Shown: in pieces, positions 21,693 to 33,466 of the stretch | How positions within the stretch are numbered: position 1 is the first letter of the stretch | Layout of the letters: each line of letters begins with the position of its first letter | Notes under the pieces: model-generated | The model's database searches: none | Seen by the model: only the letters and a program-made list of their open reading frames with translations | What the model was told of the DNA's origin: nothing | From: Zygnema circumcarinatum | Taxonomy: Eukaryota; Streptophyta; Zygnematophyceae; Zygnematales; Zygnemataceae | NCBI GenBank assembly: GCA_037447605.1 | Contig: CM074807.1 | Location: forward strand, 1,904,117 to 1,968,116 | Direction: 5' to 3' | Length of the DNA: 64,000 nt | Translations under genes and position numbers: made by a program

Positions 21693-22160
21693 GGCTCGCT
21701 CCTCCTCACCCTCCTCTCTCCCACAGCCGTCAGAGCTCCGCCTCCTCCCCCTTCAGGCCGTGGCCTCGCCAAGGGGAGGGAGCAAGCGAGGGCGGAGCGC
21801 TCGCTGTCTCCGACACGTGCTCTGCCGTACGCTACCTCTTTGAAGGTACGGTCCGTACACATTGCGTACGGCTGATAGCCCCACTCCGTACAGTCGGACG
21901 GTACGGCGATCAACATCGTTGTTGGAGTTCAAGAGGTCCTCATGGTGCCATGTTGTAATGGGCTTCAGCCTTTTGCAATAACGAGGCACATCCACGGCTC
22001 AACATGCACCGGACTTTGCTTATTGGGATATTGAAATAAAAAAGAAAAGAATGAGGTAACATTCCTCAGAGGAGATTCCTTCGACTGACTTGTGGCCTGT
22101 CCTAATCCTTTGATTAAATTAAAAAAAAAGGGCTTCCGGGTGCAAAGCTCAGGCTCAGCC
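21693..22160. other. CASC3 promoter and YBEY-HAD 3' flank
   Basis: CASC3 upstream DNA (including the GTAC cluster and a GC-rich leader) abuts the 3' end of the tandem minus-strand YBEY-HAD gene. There are 468 bp between start and stop codons, and no other gene is seen. Confidence 0.5.
21825..21906. promoter_or_regulatory. Cluster of six GTAC cores upstream of CASC3
   Basis: Within 82 bp, six GTAC tetramers occur as CCGTAC, GGTACGG, TCCGTAC, GCGTACGG, TCCGTAC and CGGTACGG. They lie 133-214 bp upstream of the CASC3 ATG (21692, minus strand). This is the densest case of the GTAC element seen in the window. Confidence 0.55.
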
Positions 22161-25100
22161 TCAACCCAAAATGAATCGCTCGATCGCTTCTGCAACTCCA
22201 TCCTCATCGTTGCTCTTGACGATGGCGTCAGCGACCGCTAAAGTTTTCGGAGATCCATTCGCCATTGCAACGCCCCAGCCCGCCATCTGAATCATTTCCA
22301 AATCATTTTCACCGTCTCCTATGGCCATGATCTGCATCCATGGCAAAACACGCACGCAACATCACGCATGGAAACATTGCACACCCCAGCTGATGCCCCA
22401 ACCAAATTAGAGTGCAGATAATAATGCAAACCATGATTTAGACTACAGACTAGATCAACTAATTGAAAAGTGGGGATGTGAAAGCTTATACAACAAGAGC
22501 AAAACGAAAAAGCACTCACCTCTTCCACTGGCACTTTGAGGTGATCCAGGAGAATCTTCACTCCAGCACCCTTAGAGGCTCCATGTGGAAGAATTTCAAG
22601 CATGTCTGCCACCGCCTGCGTCACAGAGGCTCGTCCCTCGACAGCCTGAGACCAGTGAGGGCGGATGAACTGGTTGATCCCATCAACAGTGTCATAAAAG
22701 AGGAGTTTCTGCATCACAGGATGCGAAGAACGGTGAGAGAGAATCGCTTTCACACCTGTGCTGCAAAGTGCAATAGACTTTTGTAGAAAAATAGATTATC
22801 TGCTCAATACAACACTCAGGTAGGCTAGCAAGAACTGAAGACAGCCAATAGAGACCCTTTTGATTCCTCCAAGGAGCCTCGAGTAATGACGGGTTAACAG
22901 GTGCAGTACAAGGCTGTCTGTGCCCCAGCCTTTCAACGGTTGCAAAAGCGATATGGAAAGAAGTACAGGACTACCTAATGGGAAGTGGGGTTGGCCCGCA
23001 GTTCTACTTGGTGCATTACCTGGCATGAAGCCTCCTTAATCAGCTGCTCGAAGGAAGACATGACTTCTGCCTGCGCTTCCAGCAAACGCCACAGACCAAC
23101 TGAGAAATGCTATACCAGCTACTCAATGGCTCACATTATGAAGGGGGAGAATTAAGAGCTGTCCCTTAGAGGGAGTCTGCAACTGCAGGCCGTGCAACAC
23201 AAAGTGAGTATGGACCACATAATGATAACAGGTAGTGACCTTCAGCCCAAGCAAGCCAAATCAGTTAGATTCCAAATCTCACCCGTGGCTCATAGTACAC
23301 GGAATGCAGCCTCTCCACCAGTGGATGGTCCAGCAGGGTCACGCAACGATCCCCGCTGAAACCGATCAGCGCCAGCTGATGCTGCAGGGAGAATGCAAAC
23401 CCCTGCCGCCCAATGCAGACATTTCTGGTCAAACTGCTGCCAGTTTTTATAGATTCAGCAGTTTCCAGCCAAACCTTCCATATGATGGCAAGCACCTTTC
23501 ACACAGATTATAGGATGTGGAAAGAAGACGCTCCTCTGAAAACGATTCTTAAACATGAGGGTCGAGCAAACCTGTCAATATATCTGACATCAGCATGCCA
23601 AGGTGGGAACTCCATTGAAACACTTAAAGCAAGAATACCAGCAAAATTGTCCTTTGAACCACCCACGATTTTTCCTTGTTCAGAAAACTAGCGTCCAAGG
23701 GGACTATAGAGCGAGAGAGAGGGGTTAAGGTAAGCATTGAAGTAAAGATCGACACGCCATGCATCATCATCCGGAGATATTGTATAAGTTCAGGAAGTCA
23801 GGGTCAGGAGGTGTGAGGGACAAAGGACATCGTGTTTAGGGATGTACCAGATTGTCTTTTTAATTGGCTGTGAATTTTCTTATCTTGCAAGCGCTTAGTT
23901 CACAATCTACCAGCTATAGAATCAAAGTGGTGTGCCATTTGTAACGTAGGTGAGAAGGAAGACTTTGGTTGCAGTGGGATACACTATGCTTAGAATGTGA
24001 TCTGGAAGATGAAATGAACACAAAGTAGCAGCCTTTTATTTCTTTTGGATACGGAATAGTATTGGGCTCCTATAGCAACACAAAGTCTGAAAGTGCATTG
24101 CTCAAAATATCAGGAATGTTTTAACGAAGAACGAATGATGCTCTCGCTAACAAATCATGAGGCATACGATCAAGGGCAAGCCTCGAACGAGCTCATAGGT
24201 TCGATGTAATGGACATGGCGTAACTTCATGGCTGAAGCAATTGTGGAAAAAAATAGGTCAATAGATTGACGAGCATGCTATTGATGAAATTCATCAAGAG
24301 ACAGCATCCTTGTCCTCCCCACAAGGAGAAGTTCTTAGCATACAGACACTACGGGATCAGCAAAAAAATTCTCTTGGAACTCTATAAGTAGCACAAGGCC
24401 CTGCCCTATGGCTATCCATTCCATGTTCATCGTTGTCCAAAAGGAATGACAAGTATGAACATCCGAAGCGCCTGTTACTTGCTTCTACAAATGCACAGTC
24501 TCTTCAGACTTGCAGTGTAGGGTTCTCTGATGCCTTGCTACTCCAGCTGGCAGCCATGCTCCAGCGATAACGCAGATGGCTTCCTAAATTCGATATACAG
24601 CCTCTAAAAGCCAGATCCCTTTCTCCAATCATGCCAGCTAAACAACTCGTGTTTATAGCACGCAGCAGCAAGTAACTGCAGCTCCCTCACTCAAGATCAG
24701 CCATACATCCAAATCCTTTGCTATGCTGGCAGGGCCGCACCTCACGGCAAACATCAAGTGGCAACTCCGCGCTGTGCACCACGGTCCCTCCTTTGCCGTA
24801 CACTCGCAAACCCTGTAGTTTTCATGCAAGCCGGCAAGGTTCAGAGGGCAATAGTCTGACAGCATGTCTGAGCTGCCGACAATGTCCTTATTTTCCACCT
24901 TGCTGCATATAGATAATGACATCGCATGCTTTGCGAAAAATGCTGAGACAACTCAACTGTCAACCAACTACAAGCAACCATGCCCATTTCACTTCGACCA
25001 TCTAGTCTCCTATAAGGAGCAGCGGCTTGGAGTAGGAACATTCCCTGGATAACATTCTATAAGGCAATCGCGTTTGATGGAAGCTGGCAGCACTGTGAAC

Positions 25101-28100
25101 AAGTGTTTAACTTTGGGAACTGAAAAAAAGCAGCAGCATCAGAATGCTAGAAAAAAAAGGTCCAGACATGGCCCACCTGTAGGAACACACCAGGGGAAGA
25201 TAACGAGACAACTCCCAGATCTCCTGTCAGACCCACCGAGCCTAAAGCAGCCATAGCTGCTGGCCGAGCCTGCTCCATCACATGTCCAGAAGCAGAGCAA
25301 TCACTTCAAGCCCGCGCTTCGGTCCTGAAGATGCCCTGCCCTCATCGGAGAATTGCAACGTAGTAAAAAAAAATTGAACTGCAAGGAAGCCGGTGTCCAC
25401 CTTCCCTGTCGCAATGACAATGGCTACTCCGCGGTCCTTGGCAGCTCTCAAGGCCTCTGCCGTGGCTTGTGTGATTTTGCTCTGGCCATTCAACAAAGTG
25501 CCTGGGAAAAGAGTGCTATATGTCAAACACGGATTGGACAACTCTGAAATGATGACCTTTAAGCCAGTTACGCTACCAAATAGCAAAAATCAGCAATCTG
25601 GAGAGTGTCAACTTCGCATATGCACCTGCGATAAGATAGTTAAGAGCCTCCGCCCATGCATTAAGCGGTCCAGTGTAAACTTCATTTTACTCATTGAGTG
25701 CTACGCACCATCCATGTCGCAGAACAGATAACGAAAGGTTGGCTGTCTGGTTCGTCTAGATGGGAGCACTGTGGAAGCAGCACCGAAAGACATTCCTGGA
25801 GCCCCTGTGAATGGTGGCTCTGAGGCCCTCACCCCCTTATCAGCTCACTCAGTTATGCCTGCACTACCACCCACAACATGATTCACACGACGGCCACTTC
25901 ATTTTCTATTTTCCACAACTGGTTTTCGGTTACACATCTTGCTGCCATCAAGAGTAGAGTACGTCAGAGATTAACCCGTTCATGCTTGGGACAAAAGTTC
26001 AACAAAGGAATTACTACACAACAAGGAAGAATAAAATCGCGTAATGATACATAAGCGTCAGGAAGAGATTGGCAATCAATGGTTTGACTCCGGGAATGTG
26101 TCTGAGCAGGTTCTCTTTTTGGACAAATCCACTCAAATAACATAAGCAAGCGTCGATGAACATCTTTCCTAGCTCGTCTTAGAGGCCTTGCAAACCACAC
26201 GCAAATTTTTGTTCACAAGTCGCTGTTTCCAACATTGGATCTCTTTCTCGCCGTCATCTTCTGAGGGCATGGATTTGAAAGACAACTTTACAGCTCGCTT
26301 GTAATATTCATTCCATCAATAAAACGTGCAGAGGTTTACTTACCTCCATCAGAATCTCCTGAAGAATCATCGCCTTCTGAACTTGCCACACTTTTGATAA
26401 GACCTTGTCCTTCCCACCCAAGGGTTGTCAATATACGCTGCTCCTCTTCCGCCATCTCTGCTTCCGCTTCAGCACTTTCCTCATGATCATAACCAAGGAC
26501 ATGCAGAAGCCCATGCACCTGCAATCTCAATTCAAGCTGAGAATAATCAGAGAAGCTATTCTATACGACGGATCCCCTAAAAGCCCAGCCTCCTGCTATT
26601 CTGCCAGAAGTCCGTGCGCTGCAATTCCTCTCCGGGCAAAGGCAGCTGGCAAAGTCACTTTGTACAAATTGCAAAAATATCACCCTACGGAATATGCAGT
26701 TATGATGAGCAGGAATGATGCTCCTCACCAGAAGAATCCGCAGCTCAACAAGCAAAGAATGCCCCCTCTCCTTGGCTTGCCTGTCGGCTGTATCCAGCGA
26801 GATGACAATGTCTCCCAGCAGAAGCTGCACAACACGTACAACAAGAAAACCTCTCAATTTGAAACTAGCAACGCAAGTCCCAGTCTCTGCAGTGGAAGTT
26901 AACAAATCCAACCCAATCTCATATTTATCAGTGTAGCAAAACGATAAAAACTGCAAAGCTCACGTCCTAGGATAATTCTATATCTTGAGGTAGGCTACCA
27001 AACATAGTCACAATCGTCATGGCACCATGTTGATCAAGATAAAAACTAGTGATGTTCTCTATTGCATTTTGTTTCCAATAGGAAGTGTCAAGCTTTGGCG
27101 TTGCGCTTCAGGTTTTATTTCAAAAACAATACTTTTGGATCCCGAGCTTATCACCTATTTCGCACGAATACATATTCTCGTTCCAAATTCTATCCTTTCA
27201 GGAATTTTCAAAGATTGACACGCCCTAATGGCTAGGTTCCTCCTCAGCTCTTTCGTTGAGCCGTCCAGGACGCTCTTAGAATCCATCTAGGCCAAGCCCA
27301 GCGCCTCCGACTGGTCCAGTGCAGAAGCTTTGCATCTCTTTCAAATCCCTTTCCTCTCCATTTGAATTAAAAATAGGGTTAACTTATTCAGGAAAAATGG
27401 GATCGCTGATTAAAAATGACAGGTATCCATCTGTGTTCGCTGTGAAGTTTAACTGCAGTTTTTCTTCAAACCTGTGAAGTCGTGAGCCGAGTTGGCATGA
27501 GCCGTACATGCTCACCTGCGGAGCTGTATGGGCTGTATGGGCTCACCGTGGGATTCAATCCAGGCGGCTGCTGCTGTGGAAAAGAAAGAACGTCTGTTGG
27601 CGCATCTTTGCCAAGCCATTCTTTGTTCAGGTTCCTAATGTACTCGTCCCCACAAAGAAGCACTGCCAGCTCGACACTTTCCGCGCTGTCCAACTCCTCC
27701 ATTCCATCAGTTGCTGCTTGTAGAGCCTGACGACTGTCAATTTTCATTCGTTCAATAAGCTCCTGCAGTTGTATGCCATAATAAGAAAAGCTGGAAAATG
27801 CCAAGCATAAAAATGACCAGTAGCAGCTTGTACGAACCTGATGAGAGTTTACCTGCAAGTCTGCTGAGTTCGGGCACGACTCCTCCAGCAAAATGTCCAC
27901 ATCATACGCTACATCTGCATCGGTGGCACTGCTGCCGACGCAGCGTGCAGTGGACAACTGCACGCCATTCAGCAGCTGACGGGCGGCCGAATGGCGCGCC
28001 CTATCTAGCCCGCGAACAGCTGTTGTCCGACTCTGCTTCTCCGCACGAGCAAGCACCCGGAGCTCCTGCAGCCGGGAACGCGAAGGAGACACAGGAGGGC

Positions 28101-28194
28101 CTGCAGCGGCGCGGCGGGCAGGAGGAGAGGTGCCCTCGAGGAGGCAGCGCGCGGCGCCCCGAGCGACGGAGGCCCATCGCAGCAGCGCAGCCAT
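22161..28194 (-). CDS. YBEY: YbeY endoribonuclease / Cof-type HAD hydrolase fusion, plastid rRNA maturation
   Basis: Twelve in-phase exons encode 561 residues: 27853-28194, 27547-27762, 26729-26824, 26344-26518, 25709-25768, 25401-25501, 25177-25269, 24741-24812, 23283-23402, 23020-23070, 22520-22708 and 22161-22331. YbeY is a zinc-dependent RNase maturing rRNA ends; plants carry it in plastids fused to a C-terminal HAD phosphatase domain of the Cof family. Exon 1 is Ala/Arg-rich and looks like a transit peptide. The YbeY part shows NKEWLGKDAPTDVLSFP, LLLGDIVISLDTA and the metal motif HGLLHVLGYDH (His220, 224, 230). The HAD part has the nucleophile motif FCDMDGTLLN (Asp294, Asp296), motif II in VIATGK, and motif IV GDGENDLEM (Asp511, Asp515). 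The start at 28194 gives the best transit peptide. It is head to head with CCR4 homolog 4. Confidence 0.95.
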
Positions 28195-28666
28195 GGATGG
28201 CGCCTGCCTCCCTCTCTCCCTCCTGCCGCCCGCTGTCCTCCAGGTCCAGGAGGGGTCCCTGTGTTCGCCAAGACGCCAACACGGCCTGAGGCTGCGGTAA
28301 GCCTCCGTACGGCAAGTCAACTCCGTACGGTAAAAAGTGTATTTGACATACAGTACGTGGACCATCGGACGGCTCTTGTGAGGAAACTGGTGAAACCACG
28401 AGCAAATCGGCCGGCGCAGGTGCGCGGTCATGCCATGGGATGCCATGCGCCCTCGTGCGCCATGTCCATGTGGCGTAGCGCAGGGCGGGGCAGAGCAGGT
28501 GGGCAGGCATGCTGCAAGCTTGCAAGGCGCTTCCTTCCTCCCTTCTTCCTTCCTCCCTTCTTCCTTCCACCGCTTGGTTGGGGGAAAGGCTGGCGCCCTC
28601 GCCGTGCAGGCCTGCAGGCTGCATTGCAGGCCGCGGCAGATGATGCTGCGCAGGACATAACATGAC
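28195..28666. promoter_or_regulatory. Bidirectional promoter between YBEY-HAD and CCR4 homolog 4
   Basis: Only 472 bp separate the two divergent start codons. The spacer contains two CCGTACGG palindromes (28305-28312 and 28323-28330), another GTAC (28353-28356), repeated TGCCATGC/CATG-rich sequence near 28430-28470 and a CTTCC pyrimidine array at 28530-28568. Confidence 0.7.
28305..28356. promoter_or_regulatory. Paired CCGTACGG palindromes plus a third GTAC
   Basis: Two identical 8-bp palindromes are spaced 18 bp start to start, followed by CAGTACGTGG. They lie 111-162 bp upstream of the YBEY-HAD ATG and about 310-360 bp from the CCR4 homolog ATG, so they could serve either gene. Confidence 0.55.
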
Positions 28667-31600
28667 ATGCCTCTCGCAGGCGCCCGCGCCTTCTTCTGCG
28701 CAGCGGCGGGACCGCTCGCCGCGCGCCTATCTGCCAGCCGCACGCCTCTGCGCGCGCTGGTGCCTCCGCCGTTCAGAAGCCTGGCGCGCTCGGCTGGCCA
28801 TCATTCTTTGTCAGCGGTTCTTGCTGCATCGTGTATTTCTGTTTTTTTTTGGCTACTTCCGCTGGGGTTACGGGTACTCCTGACATTCCTCAATGTTGGC
28901 AGATGACTGTGTCGAAAGCGATGGCCAGCGACGCAGCTGTTCCGCTCCAACATCGTTGGGTCCCACTGCAACAAAAAAATGATGTTGAGGGGCCAGTAGA
29001 CTCAGGTCGGTTTCTCTGTCCTCGCGTTGGCTCTTTGCTTTGCTTCGTTTGGACAATGCAGATTGAAGGTGCCTGTGGTGTCTTTTGTTTGGTTAAATTT
29101 TCTCAGTGTAATACTAGAGCTAATCTATTTTGTTGCCATTGTGACTTCCACGGTGGAAGCTGGGACTTTGCTCTACAGCCCTTTCCATGAAGATAGTTTC
29201 TTACAACATTCTGGCTCAGGTATTCTTAAACCTGCTGGATAAGCAGTTCTTGGAGATGCGTTTGTACGCTGTACTTCACCTTGTCAGCCAATTGAGTGTT
29301 GTAGAGATGTAGTGCACATAAAGACCAGATAAAGAAACAGCTTATGAATGCTTGTAGCTCTGGCATTTTATCCGACACTTTGAACCTTAAAGGCACTTTC
29401 AATTCTTGCTGATTAAAGACGATGATGATTCTTGTGTCGAATAATTCTCATATGCGATATTTCAATTCGTTGATGGCAGGTTTATGTCAAACGAAAGACA
29501 TTTCCGCATTCACCTGATAAGTGTCTCAGGTCAGCACTCAGCTGGCTAGTACACAGAAACTTGAAAGCTGCAGAATTAGCTTGCTCACCAGGAGAGTATA
29601 GAAGATTTTTCATAATACTCCCACTTCCCTCACATCGATATTTCCTAGGCTGGCTTACCTTTAAAGCTTGGAAACAACTTACCTCTTTTCCACTACCGTC
29701 CGTGTTGCACTCTCTGCACTAAAGCAGGTGTTATCTTGTATAACTCTTAGAAGTTTGACTTAGCTTGTCCCAGGACGTGAATAGGTGCGAAGTGAATACT
29801 TATGAAAATTATCTCGGTGGCGGTAGTACACCAACTGGAGTCCCGTAGGACTCAGCTGACAAAGGGAATGCCTAGATCCAAAGACTGGCGATGAACTGTG
29901 GACAAAAATGCATCATTTAGGCTGCCCTACTAGAAGCTTTTTGAGGGCAGCGACAAGATTTTGTCAAGCTTATAAGGTTGTCCAGTACTTTCTGCACGCA
30001 GCATAAGCTCATTTCTATCACCTTATCTGGGAGTTGTCACAGTCTGGGGGATGCTGTTGGTGATTTTGAACAGGCGGAAGTTTCGGTTCGAATCAATTGT
30101 GAATGAATTCGTAGCTTTGGACGCAGACTTTCTCTGCTTGCAGGTCACCTCATGCATCTCTGCTCACCATGATGGCTAACGTTGCCATATTCTTTGAATA
30201 TTGCCAGTCTGAAATTTAATGTGGGGGCCTTCCGTTCTGCATAGGAGAGAATCTAGAATGCAAATCCCGTCGGATTTCTATCAATTCTGCCACTTCGTTA
30301 AATGGTTTTAGTGTCAATGTGTGCTATAGAGGGTTCAAGCGTAGATGCAAGTGGAGATGAAACTCTCCATTTGTGCTCAACAATATTAGTTTTGCGGCAT
30401 AAGTCCATCAGTCCGGCCTTACGCTTTGTTTGCATGTGCAGGAACTTGATGAGTTCGAAGAGTTTTATCGGCCCGCTCTAGCGAGGCATGACTACGGCGC
30501 TGTCTACGTTAAGCGTCCAGGCAGGAAGAAGGATGGATGTGGTGTTTTTTATAAGAAGCTCAGGTGTGTTTTGTTCTCTTTAACTGCTTGGCAAGTTTTG
30601 AAGAGAGTTTCAGGTTCCTTCCGCTGTGTTACTTATCGCAAGAGTTGAACTGCTGAAGAAATAGATACATGAATCTTATTCTGATAGAGATTCATTTGCT
30701 GGCTTTTCGTTACATGTTATGAGAATGTGATATTCAAGATGTGGCGTTGTTCCTAGCTATTGTGCTTATGGAGTTGCAATGTGGCCAAGGTACAATAGGA
30801 CATAACCACCTCGTTCTTGATCCCTTCCCCCTTTGCAGGTTCAATTTAGTCACCCAGCAAGCTATTGACTATAATGACATTGTGCCGGATGGCGGAGGGA
30901 CCCTGGCTACATCATCGACTCTGCAGCAGAGGCAACCTGGTAATTTTCCGAACTTTCATGACCTACTTGGATTGTTGGGAGGAATGGATCGAGGGGACAA
31001 TGAACGCTCGAATTTACAGCTGCGTTTGGGGGCATGACTGACACACATGGAAGGAATATTGTTCGTAAATACTTGTGAGTGTGATGAGCGCTAGAGATTT
31101 GAGATTGCATCTGTACGGGCAGATGGTAGCAGTAAAGGCAATGACGGGGAGGAGCGGGGCGACATGAACGATCCGGCTGTTCGGTTTAAACGAGATTGCG
31201 TTGGATTGATGGCTGCTTTCAGGCCAAAGGGTTCTTCGACTGGAGCGTTCGTAGTTGTTTCCACTCATCTTTTCTGGTATGGCAGCAATCGTTGCTGGTT
31301 TTTTAATCTTCTCGTAACTTCACCTTTCCACTTTTAACTTGTCGTCGTCTACTTGAAACGTGCTTCCAAGTGTCTTGTCTCCAAAAGCAACAGGTGTTTT
31401 GGGAATGCAGGGATCCTGCTCTTGCTGACGTCAAGCTGGCACAAGCAAAGCACTTGCTTGCATGTGTGCGTCAGTTCTGTTTAACTGTCCAGGGGACCTC
31501 AGGCACCTCCCCACCAGCCTTCATTTGTGGCGATTTCAACTCACAGCCAGGCGATGAGGTACGTCTCACCATTCCTTCCCAAATCTCGTCACGTTGACGA

Positions 31601-32374
31601 GATCATCTACACTGGATTGCTTCTGAAGGGTTTGAGAGTGAAACTTTGGGTCGTCAATGTTGAAAATGCGTGCAAGGGAATTAAATGAAATTTAGAGGAC
31701 TTCTGACAGAAACAAGGGGCAAAGGCAGAGAGTTACTGGTATTTTTCTGAGTACCTTACAGTAGTGAAGTGTACTGTAACTTGTTTAGGTTGCTAGGTTA
31801 AGTCTGAAAAAGCCCTTGCTTCTGGCAATAAGAAGACGACTCAGTAGAGTCGTAAGACGATGACTGGTCCTCATAGCTAGTTGAAATTCAGTTTATAAGG
31901 TCTCGTATGCCAGCTCAGTTATGGGATGCCATGTGATCTCTGGATGTGCTTGCACTCTGATCTATGCTCCTGCTTTACCTCCAGGTCCACGCCTTTCTCA
32001 CCCGTATGCACCCAAACTCGGGTCATGTCTTTGAGCCCACTTACTTGAAGGACAAGAGTAACAAGGCTGCGGAAGCATGTGCAAAGTCGATTGATACAAT
32101 AGGAGAGGTGCCAGCGGAAAATCAGGTGCCTTCAGCTTTCAGCCTTAAAAGTTTATATAGTGAAGGAGGGCCTGAACCTAAGTTCACAACTTTCACCCCA
32201 ACCTTCACTGGGACCTTAGACTACATATTTTTTACCTCTGACTCCAAGATTGTAGTCAAGGCACTGCTTGCAGTGCCAGAGGAAGGGGACCCGTCAATCG
32301 CAGGCGGCTTGCCCAATTTTTTGCACCCAAGTGATCATCTCCCAATAGGAGGGCAGGTCATGCTCAGTTTGTAG
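28667..32374 (+). CDS. CCR4-4: CCR4 homolog 4-type deadenylase (endonuclease/exonuclease/phosphatase fold)
   Basis: Ten in-phase exons give 442 residues: 28667-28816, 28903-29005, 29179-29219, 29480-29529, 30074-30143, 30442-30563, 30839-30939, 31123-31276, 31411-31558 and 31985-32374. The product is predicted to remove mRNA poly(A) tails with Mg2+. Catalytic-fold motifs are VSYNILAQVYVKRKTFPHSP, FLCLQELDEF (Glu139), RDGCGVFYK-like KKDGCGVFYK, FKRDCVGLMAAFR, THLFWDPALADVKLAQAK, CGDFNSQPGD (Asp305, Asn307), GTLDYIFF and PSDHLPIG (Asp430, His431). No leucine-rich repeats precede the domain, which excludes canonical CCR4a/b. The pattern best fits the plant CCR4-4 (HESPERIN) subgroup. Exon 1 is Ala/Arg/Ser-rich, an organelle-targeting type of sequence. 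Its donor at 28816 is modest; translation could instead start at the ATG at 28903. Confidence 0.92.
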
Positions 32375-33466
32375 ATGGCCAACGGCACCATCGGAGTTGA
32401 ATGGTGACAGGCTGCGCTGCTCGCGTGCAATGAAGGCTGCTCTCCTTGGACGCCTTGAGCTGCTCGGGAACCCCATGCAATGGTCTCTCCCATGAGCACA
32501 CGCTTCATGATAAGCTGACCACTTCAGTCAGTTTCTTGAGTTTCGTGTGCATGTTTCCCAAACATGCATGCGTCACTCGTGAGGCGATCTGATATGCACA
32601 GCTGCTATCTCAACTTCTCTCCCTTCTACTTTCCTTCTCCGACAATGCCGTAGTGTACAAGAATTAAGTATGTTCTCTGCAGACGCACATATGCCTGTCA
32701 CAGTCACGTATGTCTGATCCTCAGAGATAAAAGTGTCTGTTCACCACAAGCTCGTCTGTCTGTTTCTCACAGAGGAATGGAACCCTCGGAGTATGAAAAG
32801 GAGAACACAGATTAAAGGATGTTCATTCCATGCAAGACGAGCAAACCACCTCAAGATGTCAAGTTATTACTCCCCTTAAACCTGGAGAGTCACGCCATAA
32901 AGGTGGGGTTGCTCCAGTCTTCTCAAGGCACTAGATCGATTTGGGAGACTAAGAATGACGGATGAGTTTACCGAACACCCTTGAAAAGGAACATCTTGAA
33001 GAATTCAAAACCGTGTGTTTCAACCACCCAAGATTTTTTTAAAGAATTAACATTTTTATTTCAATACGGAATTCTAACAGTTTTATGCAACAACTGCAGC
33101 GATTTACTGATCCTTTGTGACAGCGCCTGCACTAAGCCAAGCCACTTTGAAGCAAAAATGTGCACATAGGAAAGGGTTTTACCAGACATTCCTCCAAAAC
33201 GAATGTCTTACCGGCAGGGCCTTTCATTGCCAAGACAAGCAAATTCAAAACCTTCCTGAAGAACTCGCCTTGGTCTTGGCAGCATTCCTCTCTCCGTGGT
33301 GCGGTTATGCTGCTCTCCACCCTTCCGCTTGTCACTCCTTTACGCCCGAGCAGTTGGACAACAGCAGTACGGAGTTGTCCTGCAAACAGTTCACCATGAG
33401 CAAGTCGTAAGGAGCCATAACACTGAGGAGGACCATCTTTGTTAGAGGCTCCTGGCCTGCTGCTGT
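32375..33466. other. Convergent 3' region between CCR4 homolog 4 and the WD40 gene
   Basis: Both genes end into this 1.1 kb. No further exon or repeat is recognised. The minus-strand frame across 33132-33466 is open by chance beyond the WD40 stop codon. Confidence 0.5.

Noticed and set aside
27466-28743. 425-residue minus-strand ORF
   Set aside because: Only parts of it are coding: YBEY-HAD exon 1 (27853-28194) and exon 2 (27547-27762) share this frame. Its upstream extension runs through the promoter and its middle runs through an intron.
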